The position numbers and the translations under genes are program-made. Shown here piece after piece: positions 18,408 through 28,811 of a stretch of 64,000 nucleotides of DNA (within the stretch, counting starts at the first letter, position 1; every line of letters starts with the position of its first letter). This stretch comes from CAJQHK01 sp038142525 (GTDB lineage Bacteria; Pseudomonadota; Alphaproteobacteria; Rickettsiales; UBA1997): the NCBI GenBank assembly GCA_038142525.1, contig JAYQKE010000015.1, positions 558,001-622,000 on the forward strand. Direction: 5' to 3'. The notes beneath the pieces are model-generated. The model made no database searches. It had not been told where the DNA came from and saw only the letters and a program-made list of their open reading frames with translations.

Positions 18408-18819
18408 TTGTGTCCAAAATCCACAAAACAACAAAGAATACCACAAAAACACCGAAATAACCAATATTTTTGCCAATAAATTGTCAAAAATATCAAAAAA
18501 TACAGTTTTTTCCAAAAATTTCCTTCAAAAAAATATTCTGAAGGAAAATTAGAGAAAAATCAATGATTTATGATTTAAATTTCCTTCAAAAAAATATTCT
18601 GAAGGAAAAGGAAAAATCAATGATTTTAATCTTAATCTTTCTATATTTTTTATTTTAAGATGAGTTTTGGTATAACATAATCATTATTATGTCTTTAAAA
18701 GAAAAAAATCTGGGTTGGTTGGGAGGAAGAAAAGCCAAGAGAAAGTTAGGGAAATTTTAATGATTTATATGCAAAGGTCTTATGTTTCAAGAGTGTTTAT
18801 TGGACCATGATATTGATCT
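18408..18819. other. Intergenic region with tandem palindromic repeat
   Basis: No convincing gene is seen. 18516-18568 and 18577-18626 are two copies, 61 bp apart, of a unit containing the palindrome TTCCTTC...GAAGGAA followed by AAAATCAATGATTT. 18651-18679 matches repeat family D and ends in TTTTGGTATAACATAAT, an extended -10 pattern facing right. A 24-codon ORF (18689-18760) follows but has no support. Confidence 0.5.
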
Positions 18820-20322
18820 TCATAATATTTTTCTATAAAAGAAGTAATATAAGGTAAAATATAAAATAGCTGAAGATGATATGGTGAATGTTAATTTCCA
18901 TAATTGCCAAAGATCATAATTTTGCCAAAATTCTTTTAAAAATATTAAAAATAATAGCATGATGCTTGATATTATTAATATAATCAAAAAATTCTTAAAA
19001 AAGTAGCTTTCGAAGGAGAAATAATTTTTTTGCAGTAATTTCTTAACTAATAAAGTTAAATTAACATAAGAAGCAATTGCTGAAGCTATCACCAGCCCTA
19101 AATATCCAAAAAATTGAATAAAAAATAAATTTAATATTAAATTAACAAAGAGACATATGATGGCAATTCTCATTGGAATTTTAGTATTACCTCTGGCAAA
19201 AAAACCAATCTCTAAAATTTTAACCATAATAAAGGCTGGAAGTGCTATGGCATAAATCATGAGAGCCTTAGATACTTTTAAGGTTTCGGTAATAGTAAAA
19301 TGATCTCTTTGAAAGAGAATTTCAATAATTTCTTCTGCTAAAAAACATAATCCAATTGCTGCTGGAATGGCTATCAATAAGCCAATTCCTAAAATTTTAT
19401 TATGTAAATTATTAGCTTCAGTAAAATCCTTATTTTGTATTTTTTTTGAAAGGGTTGGTAGAAGAGTTACAGAAAGAGCAATCCCAATCATTGCTAATGG
19501 TAATTGATTAATCCTGTCTGCGTAATATATATAAGAAATTCCTCCGGCAAATAGGCTGGCAATAGCAGTATCAATTAAAAGATTCATTTGCATTACATTG
19601 CCGCCAATAACTCCAGGAATAAATTTTTTAAAGAAAGTCTTAATATCTTGATTAATTTTTGGCCATTTGGGATAAATTAAAATTTTTTGACGAAGAGAAA
19701 AAGCGATGATCCAAATTAATTGTAAAATTCCAGCAAAAAATACAGCATATGATAAATTATAGGCCAAATTTGGAAATTTATCCCTCAAATATAGTAAAAA
19801 TACAATAAAAGTTAAATTTAATATGATTGGAGTTGATGAGGCGTAAGCAAATTTACCAAGAGAATTTAAAATTGCTGAAAATAAAGAGGCTAAACAGATG
19901 AATAATAGATAAAAAATTGTGATTCTTGATGAGTTAATGGCTAAATTTAATTGTTGCTGATTATCATTAAAACCAGGAAAGATTGATGATATGATTATTG
20001 GCATAAAAATTTGCATAAAAATAACCAATATCAATAATATGAAAAATAAAAGTGATAAGATATTTTGAGCAAATATTATGGCATTTTTTTGATCTGATTC
20101 CAATTTAGCAGAAAAAATTGGTACAAAGGCATTATTAAAAGCACCCTCAGCAAAAATTCTACGAAAGAAATTTGGCAATCTAAATGCCGCAAAAAATATA
20201 TCAGATAAAGTGCTGACCCCGACATATTTAGCAATTAGAATATCTCTAATCAGGCCAAAAATACGAGAAACTAAAGTTAAGGATGAAAAAATAAAGGCTG
20301 ATTTTATTTGTTTTAATAACAT
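18820..20322 (-). CDS. murJ: Lipid II flippase MurJ
   Basis: MOP-superfamily polytopic membrane protein that flips lipid II to the periplasmic face for peptidoglycan synthesis. 500 residues and about 14 hydrophobic segments. Family marks near the N-terminus: TLVSRIFGLIRDILIAKYVG, SDIFFAAFRLPNFFRRIFAE and GAFNNAFVPIFS. The frame is intact. It is the last gene of mlaA-bamE-murJ; its ATG overlaps the bamE stop by one base (TAATG). Together with rodA at the window start it shows that wall synthesis genes are retained. Confidence 0.95.
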   Translation of the reverse strand: MLLKQIKSAFIFSSLTLVSRIFGLIRDILIAKYVGVSTLSDIFFAAFRLPNFFRRIFAEGAFNNAFVPIFSAKLESDQKNAIIFAQNILSLLFFILLILVIFMQIFMPIIISSIFPGFNDNQQQLNLAINSSRITIFYLLFICLASLFSAILNSLGKFAYASSTPIILNLTFIVFLLYLRDKFPNLAYNLSYAVFFAGILQLIWIIAFSLRQKILIYPKWPKINQDIKTFFKKFIPGVIGGNVMQMNLLIDTAIASLFAGGISYIYYADRINQLPLAMIGIALSVTLLPTLSKKIQNKDFTEANNLHNKILGIGLLIAIPAAIGLCFLAEEIIEILFQRDHFTITETLKVSKALMIYAIALPAFIMVKILEIGFFARGNTKIPMRIAIICLFVNLILNLFFIQFFGYLGLVIASAIASYVNLTLLVKKLLQKNYFSFESYFFKNFLIILIISSIMLLFLIFLKEFWQNYDLWQLWKLTFTISSSAILYFTLYYFFYRKIL

Positions 20323-20750
20323 TAATTTGGAGATATTTTGCCAATATTCCCAAAAAATTCTAAGAATATATTTTTATTAGGATTTTCTATTTTTGTATAG
20401 TCAGAAATATATTTAACATTTTTTTGGTCATCAAGATCGTAAAAATCAATTTTTTCAACAAATTTTTGTTTTTTATCAAATTTAATTGTCATGATTTTTC
20501 TTTCAGTTATTTTTGGTTTAAAAAATAATAATCTTTTTTTCTTTTGAGAAAAATAAATCCATATCGGATCTTCACCAATAAATGAAATTACACTTGGCAG
20601 GCCCATTATATTTCGGACTTCATTTTTTGAAGTAATTTCTTCCTTGATCATTTCATAATCTGATAATTCAAAAGAATATCCTTCATTATCTATTCTGCTC
20701 AAGCAGGATGAAGTAAATAATAAAATAAATATGGCAAGAATTTTAATCAT
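20322..20750 (-). CDS. bamE: BamE/SmpA-family outer-membrane lipoprotein
   Basis: 142 residues. The lipoprotein signal is IFILLFTSSC, with Cys at ~16. The mature domain shows the SmpA/OmlA pattern: KNEVRNIMGLPSVISF (short helix, then GxP), DPIWIYFSQKKK, and a following IMTIKFD strand. In the family it is an accessory subunit of the BAM complex that inserts beta-barrel proteins. The two-helix, three-strand fold fits, though the overall sequence is divergent and the C-terminal ~30 residues look disordered. It lies 10 bp after mlaA and overlaps murJ, so it is part of an envelope operon. Confidence 0.78.
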   Translation of the reverse strand: MIKILAIFILLFTSSCLSRIDNEGYSFELSDYEMIKEEITSKNEVRNIMGLPSVISFIGEDPIWIYFSQKKKRLLFFKPKITERKIMTIKFDKKQKFVEKIDFYDLDDQKNVKYISDYTKIENPNKNIFLEFFGNIGKISPN

Positions 20751-20760
20751 CTTTTAGCTT

Positions 20761-21504
20761 CTATTGAGACTGTAAATATGCCGCCCTAATTGTTGCATAT
20801 AAATCAAAGGAATCTTTTCTTGTAGACTCCAATAAATCGGCAATTTGATCATATTTATCAATCGCCTTGATTCCAGTTAATTCATAAGCATAAATATCAT
20901 CAATTAAATCTCCTGTACCACCAATTCTAAGAGCGTTGATTGACAAAGGATCTACAGTCTTTTCAATCAGAAAACCAGAAAAATTACGGGCATCACTAGG
21001 ACCCAAAAATGGTAAAATTAAATAAGGTCCCTGAGAAACATGATAATGAGCAAGGCTACTGCCAAAACTTCTTTCTTCAAAGGTAATTTGTTTGGAATTG
21101 GCGATATCAAAGATTCCTAAAAAACCAATTGTGCTATTAATTAAAAATGAGGAAAAGCTTGCTCTAGCATTATCAATATCGCCCTGTATTAAAGAGTTGA
21201 TCACATCAAATGGTCTAGTTAAATTACTTAAAAAATTCCCAATTGATTTTCTAACTGATTTTGTGGTAATAAAGCGATAGCCTTTATTAACAGGTTTCAT
21301 AAAATATTTATCAGCCTTTTCATTAAAATAAAAAATCTTCCGATTAATATTTTCTAAAGGATCATATATTTCTAAAGATGAGTCTGATTCGCCGAAATCC
21401 GCTTCAAATTCAAAAAAATCATCATCATATTCTTCGGCAGATGCAATATTTATTGGCCCAAAAATAATGAAGTAACCAATTAATAAAATTAATATTTTTT
21501 TCAT
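20761..21504 (-). CDS. mlaA: MlaA/VacJ phospholipid-transport protein
   Basis: Outer-membrane component of the Mla pathway, which removes phospholipids from the outer leaflet. 247 residues. Core motifs are DPLENINRKIFYFNEKADKY, KPVNKGYRFITTKSVRKSIG, NFLSNLTRPFDVINSLIQGD and GPYLILPFLGPSDARNFSG. The signal peptide ends ASAEE and shows no lipobox Cys, whereas E. coli MlaA is a lipoprotein; alphaproteobacterial forms may differ. It heads the mlaA-bamE-murJ minus-strand operon. The other Mla genes are not here. Confidence 0.93.
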   Translation of the reverse strand: MKKILILLIGYFIIFGPINIASAEEYDDDFFEFEADFGESDSSLEIYDPLENINRKIFYFNEKADKYFMKPVNKGYRFITTKSVRKSIGNFLSNLTRPFDVINSLIQGDIDNARASFSSFLINSTIGFLGIFDIANSKQITFEERSFGSSLAHYHVSQGPYLILPFLGPSDARNFSGFLIEKTVDPLSINALRIGGTGDLIDDIYAYELTGIKAIDKYDQIADLLESTRKDSFDLYATIRAAYLQSQ

Positions 21505-21572
21505 CTAAATTCCAATTTTTAGTTTTTCAAATTAAAATGCCTAAAATTTGGCAATAAAAGTTAGTTTTGTGG

Positions 21573-22883
21573 TTAATATTCATATGGAGGCAAGGTAATG
21601 TCACTACTAACAATAACCGTCATTTTTGTACCATGGGGTATTCTAATTGTTGGTTGAATATTAATTGAGTCAGTTATCATTTCTTTTACAGTATCAACAA
21701 TAGCTCCGGTAACATCAGTTACTACCTGGGCAGAAGCTGAAGCTGTTGAAATTACTGAACCATCGCTACCTGTTGTTGTGCTAGCATCTTTGTCAATAAT
21801 TGCATCTGCCGCCATTGCGCCACCAACAGTTAATACACTAGTTAAAAGAGCGTTAGCAATAGTTGAACTATATTGATTATCAACATCGCCAGCTATACCA
21901 GATCTACCATATTGGTCAGAAGCTTTTAAGGAAATAGAAACATCTAGACCATCTGGTCTAATAATTCTACTCCAAGTTATTTCAACTCTACCTTGACCCC
22001 TGGCAATTGTACTAGAATATGAGCCAAATAATCTTGTTCCCTTTGGTATTAAAATATGGTTGCCAGCTTCTGCATATACATCTCTATTAACATTTCCCCT
22101 TATATCACCTGGTACCTCAGTATTAATTGCCGTTTCTAAAATTGCTGTCATCATTTTACCTTGCGCAATAATTTTTGATAAATCCTTAGTTTCTATTGGA
22201 GTTTTTGGGGTTTCGGTAATTGGTTCTTGAATTGCATTTCCAGTTAAATCGACAATGCTACCCTTATATCCAACGCTACTTCCCGGAGAGAGTTGAATTT
22301 TATTTTTCATAATTGGTGTTTTTCTGGGATCTGCAATTATAGATGTATTTTCTCTTGTGTCAGGTGGTATTTCTTGATCTGTTTTAGGTTCTAAATTAAG
22401 AGGTGTTTTTATTACTTTAGGATCCTCTTCTTGAAAAGGTCTTTTATCACTATCTGTTATATAGACATCTTTTTCAGGAGCATCTGATAAATCAGGCAAA
22501 TCAGGTAATTCTGGCAATTCTGGTAATATTGGTTTTTCCAGAACTACATCAGAAGGTTGTTCTAGGGATAAATCATCTAAAATTTCGATATTATCTTCAT
22601 CTTTAGGAGGAGATGATTCTATTTCTTGATCTAATATTGAGCCGTCAGTTTCTATATCATATTAACTTATTTCTTTCTCCTCAGATGTAAAGAAAATGAA
22701 ATAAAATACTAAGCCAAAAATGGCAACTATAGCAACTAAATTTAGGAATTTCCTTGTTTTGCTACTGCCAACTAAATTACTATTGTCAGATATATCTGAT
22801 TCATAACCATTATCAGATATTTCATTTTCTTGATCTTGATCCTGCTCCTCTTGCTTCTTAAATTACTTTTTAACATTGATCAT
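21573..22883 (-). CDS. virB10: VirB10, T4SS envelope-spanning subunit, two in-frame TAA
   Basis: VirB10/TrbI protein that links inner-membrane ATPases to the outer-membrane pore of the type IV secretion system. A single frame of 437 codons from ATG 22881-22883 gives a charged cytoplasmic start, one transmembrane helix (LNLVAIVAIFGLVFYFIFF), an acidic/proline periplasmic stretch (LPELPDLPDLSDAPEKD) and the C-terminal TrbI domain: GKMMTAILETAINTEVPGDI, RGQGRVEITWSRIIRPDG, NALLTSVLTVGG, IPHGTKMTVIVSSDI. Two TAA codons interrupt it in frame, at 22863-22865 (codon 7) and 22662-22664 (just after the helix), without frame change. They may be base errors or real nonsense mutations; the remaining long ORF starts only at a TTG (22517). 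Other T4SS genes lie 17 kb away. Confidence 0.85.
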
Positions 22884-22912
22884 AATATTAGCCCATCCAC
22901 ATTATGGGAGTC

Positions 22913-22943
22913 ATTGAAAACTAAAAATTGGAATTTCTGAGGC
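22913..22943. repeat. Degenerate IS5-type palindrome
   Basis: GAAAACTAAAAATTGGAATT followed by TCTGAGGC carries the AAACTAAAAATTGGAATTT core seen at 5417-5440 and a CAGAGG-like remnant. It lies between virB10 and the symporter gene. A similar TCCAATTTTTAGTTTTTCAA lies at 21511-21530 before mlaA. Confidence 0.35.
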
Positions 22944-22955
22944 TAATTGCAAAAT

Positions 22956-24328
22956 TTACTTCTTTTTTAAAAAGAATTTATTGAGAAATGATGTTATTAG
23001 ACCCCTTTTAGATTGGACTATATATATCATATTTAGATCACCCCAAGTATTTACCATTGTTCTAAAGCGATCATGTATTGGATCAACAGCCAAAATAATC
23101 GAAAGTAATTTACTAGTAATTGCCGCTGGAACAGCAAATGAGGTGTACATACTAGTTAGCATAATTAAAGATGCGCTAGGTACAGTTGCAGTACCAAAAG
23201 ATAATCCAACTGCTGTCAAAACAACTGACCAAAATGATATATCAACAATTCCGGCAAGTTGCGCCCCAAGTAAAAAGTAAACCACAAGACTAATACTAGT
23301 ACCATCCATATTAAAAGTAGCGCCAACGGGCATTAAGGCTTCATTATGGCCTTTATTTTTCATATCTTCGGGAATATTTAAAGATGAAGCTGCTTTAATA
23401 TTAACAGCTAATGTAGCGGCACTTGAGGCAGTTGCACCAGAAGTTACAAGAACAGAAGAACCTTTTTTTAAAAAAGAGAAGTAGCTTTCTTTATTAGGGA
23501 CACCAATTGTAAATAACATTCTAACAATAGGAACTACAATTAATTTGTAAGTAAATAATATTGTGCCATAACATAAAATAAATTTACTCAAATCAACAAA
23601 GAAAATAAAGCCACGATCATTAAGAATTTGTAAAAAAGATGAATATACAGCAAGAGGTGATAATAATAATATTATCATTAATACACCAAATATAATCTTG
23701 TCAAAAAAATTAATAAACACTCTAGAATATAAAGAGTCTCCATCAGATTTTTCAGCCTCTTCATATTCAGCCTTAAAAATTTTTATACAATTTATTTTAT
23801 TAAATATTTCTGAGATAAATAAGGCATGAATTACAGCTAAAATTTTCTTTACAACCCAATAAAATAGTGATGTATGGCATATCGACAAAAAATTGATATA
23901 CAAAAGGCAGTAATCATAATCAAAATAATTGTTGGAATGCCATCAGGTTTGGTTTTGGTGAATTCAACCGGATCAACTCCAGCTAAAGCCGGCGTTATAA
24001 TGTCAGCGAAAGGAAATAAGCTGTACATATTGTAAGCAAATAGATTTGCAATTAATGTTGATATAAAATAAAGCAAAATAATATCGCATAATAATACAAC
24101 AAAATTTAAGGCTTTACCTTCTGGAGTCCTAAAAAATACCCCAAACATTGAGAAGGCAATTAGAGGATTAATCCACCATTTTAAAGGTTTAAAAAAAGTA
24201 TTTTTTAAGTCTTTGTAAATTCCATCTTCTAATTGAATGCCAAATTGATATGATAAAACGGATAGGAAAATACTGGAAATAAGAGCGATTGTGAGTATTT
24301 TAGAAAAGCTAAGTTTAGTAGAACTCAT
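22956..24328 (-). CDS. Dicarboxylate/amino acid:cation symporter, frameshifted
   Basis: DAACS-family (GltP/DctA-like) sodium- or proton-coupled importer of dicarboxylates or acidic amino acids. The first part (residues 1-~158) has the N-terminal helices and PFADIITPALAGVDP. After a break near 23860 the second part shows the substrate site: GSSVLVTSGATASSAATLAV (serine-rich hairpin), MPVGATFNMDGTSISLVVYF and the NMDG motif, then the DPIHDRFRTMVNTWGD loop. One missing base in the ATTGGGTTGT stretch explains the break. Total ~457 residues, normal for the family. In an intracellular bacterium with a glutamate dehydrogenase it probably imports host glutamate or dicarboxylates to feed the TCA cycle. 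Confidence 0.88.
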
Positions 24329-24440
24329 ATTGATCTCTAGTTTAATTTATTAAAAAAATGAAGTATATTTTTTCAAAAAAAAAAATCAACTTTAAAATTA
24401 AATTGTGTTAAATCCCGTTCATTTCTTACTATTAAAAATA

Positions 24441-24461
24441 TTAATTTTTCAGAGGTTCTTG
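24441..24461. repeat. Solo IS5-type repeat end in a lipoprotein 3' end
   Basis: ATTTTTCAGAGGTTCTTG matches the terminal repeat in inverse orientation. On the minus strand it reads GAA CCT CTG AAA AAT TAA, giving the C-terminal E-P-L-K-N and stop. Confidence 0.55.
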
Positions 24462-25031
24462 AAGAATTTTATGGCATCTTTCTAAATATCTTTCGCGAAC
24501 CACATCCTTTCTTTCATTAAAATTTTCCTGACATTTTTCAACAAATTGAGTTCTTGAATAATAAATACTAGATCGATTTTTGTAACTATTAGAAGATCCT
24601 GATTTGCCTCCTTTATTTTCTTTCTTTTTTTGCTCATAGCGAGGAATAATTATTTCATTAGTTTGTAGGAAATGATCAATATTGTCATAAATAATTTTAA
24701 TATCCTCCTCTCTTAAAGTAGATTTTTCCTCTTTTTCTTCTGGCTCTGATTGAGAATAAGAAAACTGCCTATGAGATTCTTTTCTACATTCTATTTTAGC
24801 TTGTAAATACATCTTTTCTAAATAGCTATCAACTGAAGTTAAACAGTGAAATGATTTTTTAGATTTTTTAACACAAATAGATAATTGATTAGGATTATTG
24901 TATTTCTGACAATGTTTTTTAATAAAATCAATTTCCTTTTGATTATTTAAATCCTTTTCAAATCTAAATTTTTGATCTGGCCCACAAGATAGCAGAAAAA
25001 TAATAATTGGTAAAAATAGAATTTTATTCAT
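24441..25031 (-). CDS. Lipoprotein of unknown function
   Basis: 196 residues. The N-terminus MNKILFLPIIIFLLSCGPDQ carries a clear lipobox (LLSC). The mature part is hydrophilic, Lys/Glu/Ser-rich, with five further cysteines (HCQKYNN, SICVKK, SFHCLTS, KIECRKES, KCQENF) and predicted helix. No family is recognised. The C-terminal residues QEPLKN and the stop are encoded by an IS5-type repeat end (24444-24461), so the C-terminus has been formed or replaced by repeat DNA. It is divergent from mfd across 65 bp. Confidence 0.65.
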   Translation of the reverse strand: MNKILFLPIIIFLLSCGPDQKFRFEKDLNNQKEIDFIKKHCQKYNNPNQLSICVKKSKKSFHCLTSVDSYLEKMYLQAKIECRKESHRQFSYSQSEPEEKEEKSTLREEDIKIIYDNIDHFLQTNEIIIPRYEQKKKENKGGKSGSSNSYKNRSSIYYSRTQFVEKCQENFNERKDVVRERYLERCHKILQEPLKN

Positions 25032-25096
25032 ATCTACAAAAAATTTAATGATTCTCTAAAATTTTAATCATAATATTAGAAATTTCTACATAATAG

Positions 25097-28000
25097 ATGC
25101 GTAACTACAATCTTCAGCTTAAACAAATTAAGGAAAATACCTCAATTATCAAATTACATGATGATGCGGTTGGATTTTCTCTAGCTAAATTTATTCAAAA
25201 TTCTAATAAAGAATATTTTCTTCATATTACTGAAAATGATAAAAGGTTAGAACAAATTAAATCTCAAATTCAGTTTTTTGCCCCAGAAATTAAAATCTTA
25301 ACTTTTCCAGCTTGGGATAGCTTGCCCTATGATCGTGCTTCGCCCAAAAATTCTATCATTGCCAATAGAATCAAAACTTTAATTGAAATTTCTCAAAATA
25401 AGTCAGAAAAAACTCTAATTATCACTACAATTAATTCTGCTTTACAAAAAATTACGCCCAAAAATCAAATCACTAATCTTGGTTTTGAAATTAAAGAAAA
25501 AGATTCTATTGCAACTGATAAAATGGTCGAATTTTTAAGTAATAATGGCTATCAAAGAATGTCAACAGCCAATGATATTGGTGAATTTGCTGTTCGCGGT
25601 AACATTATTGATGTTATTATTTACAGTAAATTACAAAGAGATGATGATCTAATCGGTTATCGTTTTGATTTTTTTGGTGATGAAATTGATGAGATTCGGG
25701 TTTTTGATCCAATTACTCAAATTACCTCCAATTCTGTTAAAAAAGTTAGTTTTTTTCCAGCTAGTGAAATAATTTTAAATGATCAATCAATAGGTAATTT
25801 TAAAAAAAATTATCAACAGCTCTTCGGCTATCCAGATTCAGATCAGTTTTATGATCATATTAGTGAGGGTAGGGAATATGCTGGAATGGAAAATTTTCTG
25901 CCACTTTTTTATGATCAGGATTTGGATAATTTATTTTCCTATTTTAATCCAAAAAATAGTTTTATCACTTTGGAAGAGAAAATTTTCAATGAAATTCCAA
26001 TCAGAATTTCTCAAATAGAAGAATATTACCAATCTCGAATTGATACAATTGCTGAATCGAAAAAAAATGGTAATATTTACAACCCATTAGAACCAAAAAA
26101 ACTCTATCTTAATGAAAGTGAATTTAAAAAAAATCTAGAAAAATTTCTCTTCTGTAAATTCCATAATTTTAGTAATCCTAATCTTAATGATCGTAATATT
26201 GATTTAGATATTAAACAAATCCCTAATTTTTTAGAAGCTAGTAAAGTTAATAAAAAATATGTTTTTGAATTATTTTCAGAATTTTTACAAAAGGAATTAA
26301 TTGGCAGGAAAATTCTGATTAGCACTATTAGCGAAGGTTCAAGATCGGTCATTAGTAAAATTTTACAGCAAAATGATTTTTTAACTAAAGAAATTAATGA
26401 TTTTTCTGATTTAGAAAATCTCAAGAAAAATGAAATTGGCATTGCTGTTTTTGAACAAAAAAATGGTTTTTACAGTTCGGATCTGGCCATAATTAGTGAA
26501 AATATTTTGCTAGGTGAAAAAATTAAAAGAAAAAATAGACAAAAATTAAGTAAGAGAATTTTAGAAGAAGGTTTTGCTCTCAAACAAAAAGATTTAGTAG
26601 TTCATATGCGGCATGGTATAGGGCGTTTTGAAGGGCTGGAAACCATGAAAATTGGTCAAAATCAAAATGATTTTCTAAAAATTACTTACAAAAATAATGA
26701 CAATCTTTTTGTTCCAGTTGAAGATATTGACTTAATTAGCAAATATTCATCAGAAAATTCTTTAATCGAGTTAGATATTTTAGGTGGTCCTAATTGGAAA
26801 AATAAAAGAAAAAAAGCTAAAGAGAAGATTAAAATTATTGCTGAAAAATTAATGAATCTGGGCGACTAAAAAAGAAAGGTACAGAAAGCGCCAATTATGG
26901 ATGTGGAATCTGGTTTTTATGATGAATTTAAAAATGATTTTCCCTTCATTGAAACTCCAGATCAATTAAAAGCAGCTGAAGAAATTGAAGAGGATCTAAT
27001 TAGAGGTTATCCCATGGATCGTTTAATTTGTGGTGATGTAGGTTTTGGTAAGACGGAAATTGCTATGAGAGCGGCCTTTATTGCTGCAGCAAATGGTTAT
27101 CAGGTGGCGGTTATTACTCCAACCACTTTGCTTTGCCGTCAGCATTACAATAATTTTCTCAATCGTTTTTCTAAAACAAAATTTAAAATTTCTAGCCTTT
27201 ATCGTATGAACACAGCCGCCCAAAATCGTGAAGTGCGGGCGGGAATGGAAAATGGTGATGTGAATATTGTTATTGGAACTCACTCAATTTTGGCTAAAAA
27301 TACTAAATTTAATAATTTGGGCTTGATAATTCTTGATGAGGAGCAACATTTTGGTGTATCTCAAAAAGAGAGAATTAAGGAATTTAAAAATTCTATTCAT
27401 ATTCTTAGCCTTTCAGCAACGCCAATTCCAAGAACTATGCAAATGTCTCTTTCGGGGATTAAGGAAATGAGTATTATTGCCACGCCACCAATTGATCGTA
27501 TGGCTATTAGAAATTTTGTTATGCCTTATGATTCTGTTATTGTTAAAGAGGCCTTAATGCGAGAATATCAAAGAGGTGGTAAGAGCTTTTTTGTGGTGCC
27601 AAGAATTTCTGATCTCAGGCAAATTGAAAAACATTTAAAAAATCTTGTTCCAGAAATTAAAATCAGAGCGGCACATGGTCAGATGAAGCCAGAAGAATTG
27701 GATCAGATTATGAATGATTTTTTTTATGATGGTAAATTTGATGTACTTCTTTCAACGACTATTATTGAATCTGGAATTGATATTGCTGGTGCTAATAGCA
27801 TTATCATCTACAAGGCAGAGAATTTTGGCTTAGCGACTTTATCAACTGCGAGGTAGAGTGGGTCGTGGTAAAATTAGAGCCTATTCTTATCTCATGAGTA
27901 GTGCTGGGCGAAAATTAACCAAAAATTCAGTAAAAAAATTGCAAGTGATGCAAAATATTGATGCGCTCGGTGCTGGTTTTTCTATTGCTTCTCATGATAT

Positions 28001-28574
28001 GGATATTCGTGGTGCTGGCAATATTATTGGTGATGAACAATCGGGCCATATTAAAGATACTGGAATTGAGCTTTATCAATCAATGTTAAAAGAAGCAATT
28101 GAGAATTTATCAAATGATCAGGTTAGAATTTCTGATGATTATCAGGTGAAAATTAAGCTGGGTCTCTCATTATTGATTCCTGAGGAATATATTACTGATA
28201 TTGATCTGAGGATGAGTCTTTACAAAAGAATTGGTAATATCAAAAAAATTGAGGAAATGGAATCTATGGAGATGGAGCTGATAGATAGATTTGGCAAAAT
28301 CCCTAAAGAGGTGGTTAATTTATTGGAAATTTCTCATTTAAAAATTTTAGCCAAAAAAGCCAATATTACTAAAATTGAATCACGCGGGAATGATATTTTA
28401 ATTGAATTTAAAAATAATAAATTTGCCAATGTTGATGAGTTATTGAAGATGGTTTTTGCCAGTGATGGCAAAATAAAGCTAGAGGGAGAAAGGGTTTTAT
28501 TTGCCAATTACCAGAAGAAATCAAAGATCGATCTGACAATTTCTGCCATTAATCAATTGCTAGATATTAAATAG
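25097..28574 (+). CDS. mfd: Transcription-repair coupling factor Mfd, interrupted
   Basis: DNA translocase that removes RNA polymerase stalled at lesions and recruits UvrA. The UvrB-like N-terminal part (FPAWDSLPYDRASPK, RGNIIDVI) is followed by the RNA polymerase-interacting domain (DLVVHMRHGIGRFEGLETM), the helicase core (GDVGFGKTEIAMRAAF Walker A, DEEQHFG, SATPIPRTMQ, TIIESGID) and the C-terminal TRCF domain (DMDIRGAGNIIGDEQSGHI, YKRIGNIKKI). There are two breaks. At 26863-26875 a TAA follows NLGD; an extra G plus extra A's, or a nonsense change, explains it. Near 27835 CA is missing from GCGCAACTT, and the restored text is LAQLYQLRGRVGRG. About 1,160 residues, normal. Gene context gives no further role. 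Confidence 0.93.
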
Positions 28575-28589
28575 TTGCTACTAGTAGCC

Positions 28590-28811
28590 ACTATTTAAGT
28601 AGCCTCTTTTAGGTATTTTATTTTGAAACTTACAGACTTTCAGAGGTTTCTTAATAATATCAAAGTTCATCTTAAAAACTATTGTCTATTTTAAAATGAA
28701 CTTTGGTATGATACTAAATTACCTTGTAAATTTAATCTAATCTATTTATTTTTAATCCTTTAGATCTGGCGTTGCAAAATCAGTAACGTTTTTAATTAAT
28801 TTTTTAATCAA
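28590..28811. promoter_or_regulatory. fusA upstream region: repeat family D with extended -10
   Basis: 28592-28612 holds a small palindrome (GTTGCTACTAGTAGCCAC). A solo IS5-type end, CAGAGGTTTCTT, lies at 28639-28650. 28664-28706 is an inverted repeat, AAAGTTCATCTTAAAA / TTTTAAAATGAACTTT, whose right arm runs into TTTGGTATGATAC. TATGAT (28707-28712) with TGG in front is an extended -10 box facing fusA, about 100 bp upstream of its ATG. Confidence 0.5.

Noticed and set aside
18689..18760. 24-codon ORF (starts MSLKEKNLGW) behind a TTGGTATAACATAAT promoter-like site
   Set aside because: Too short, cationic low-complexity composition, no ribosome binding site and no recognised homology; it lies in a repeat-rich IS flank.
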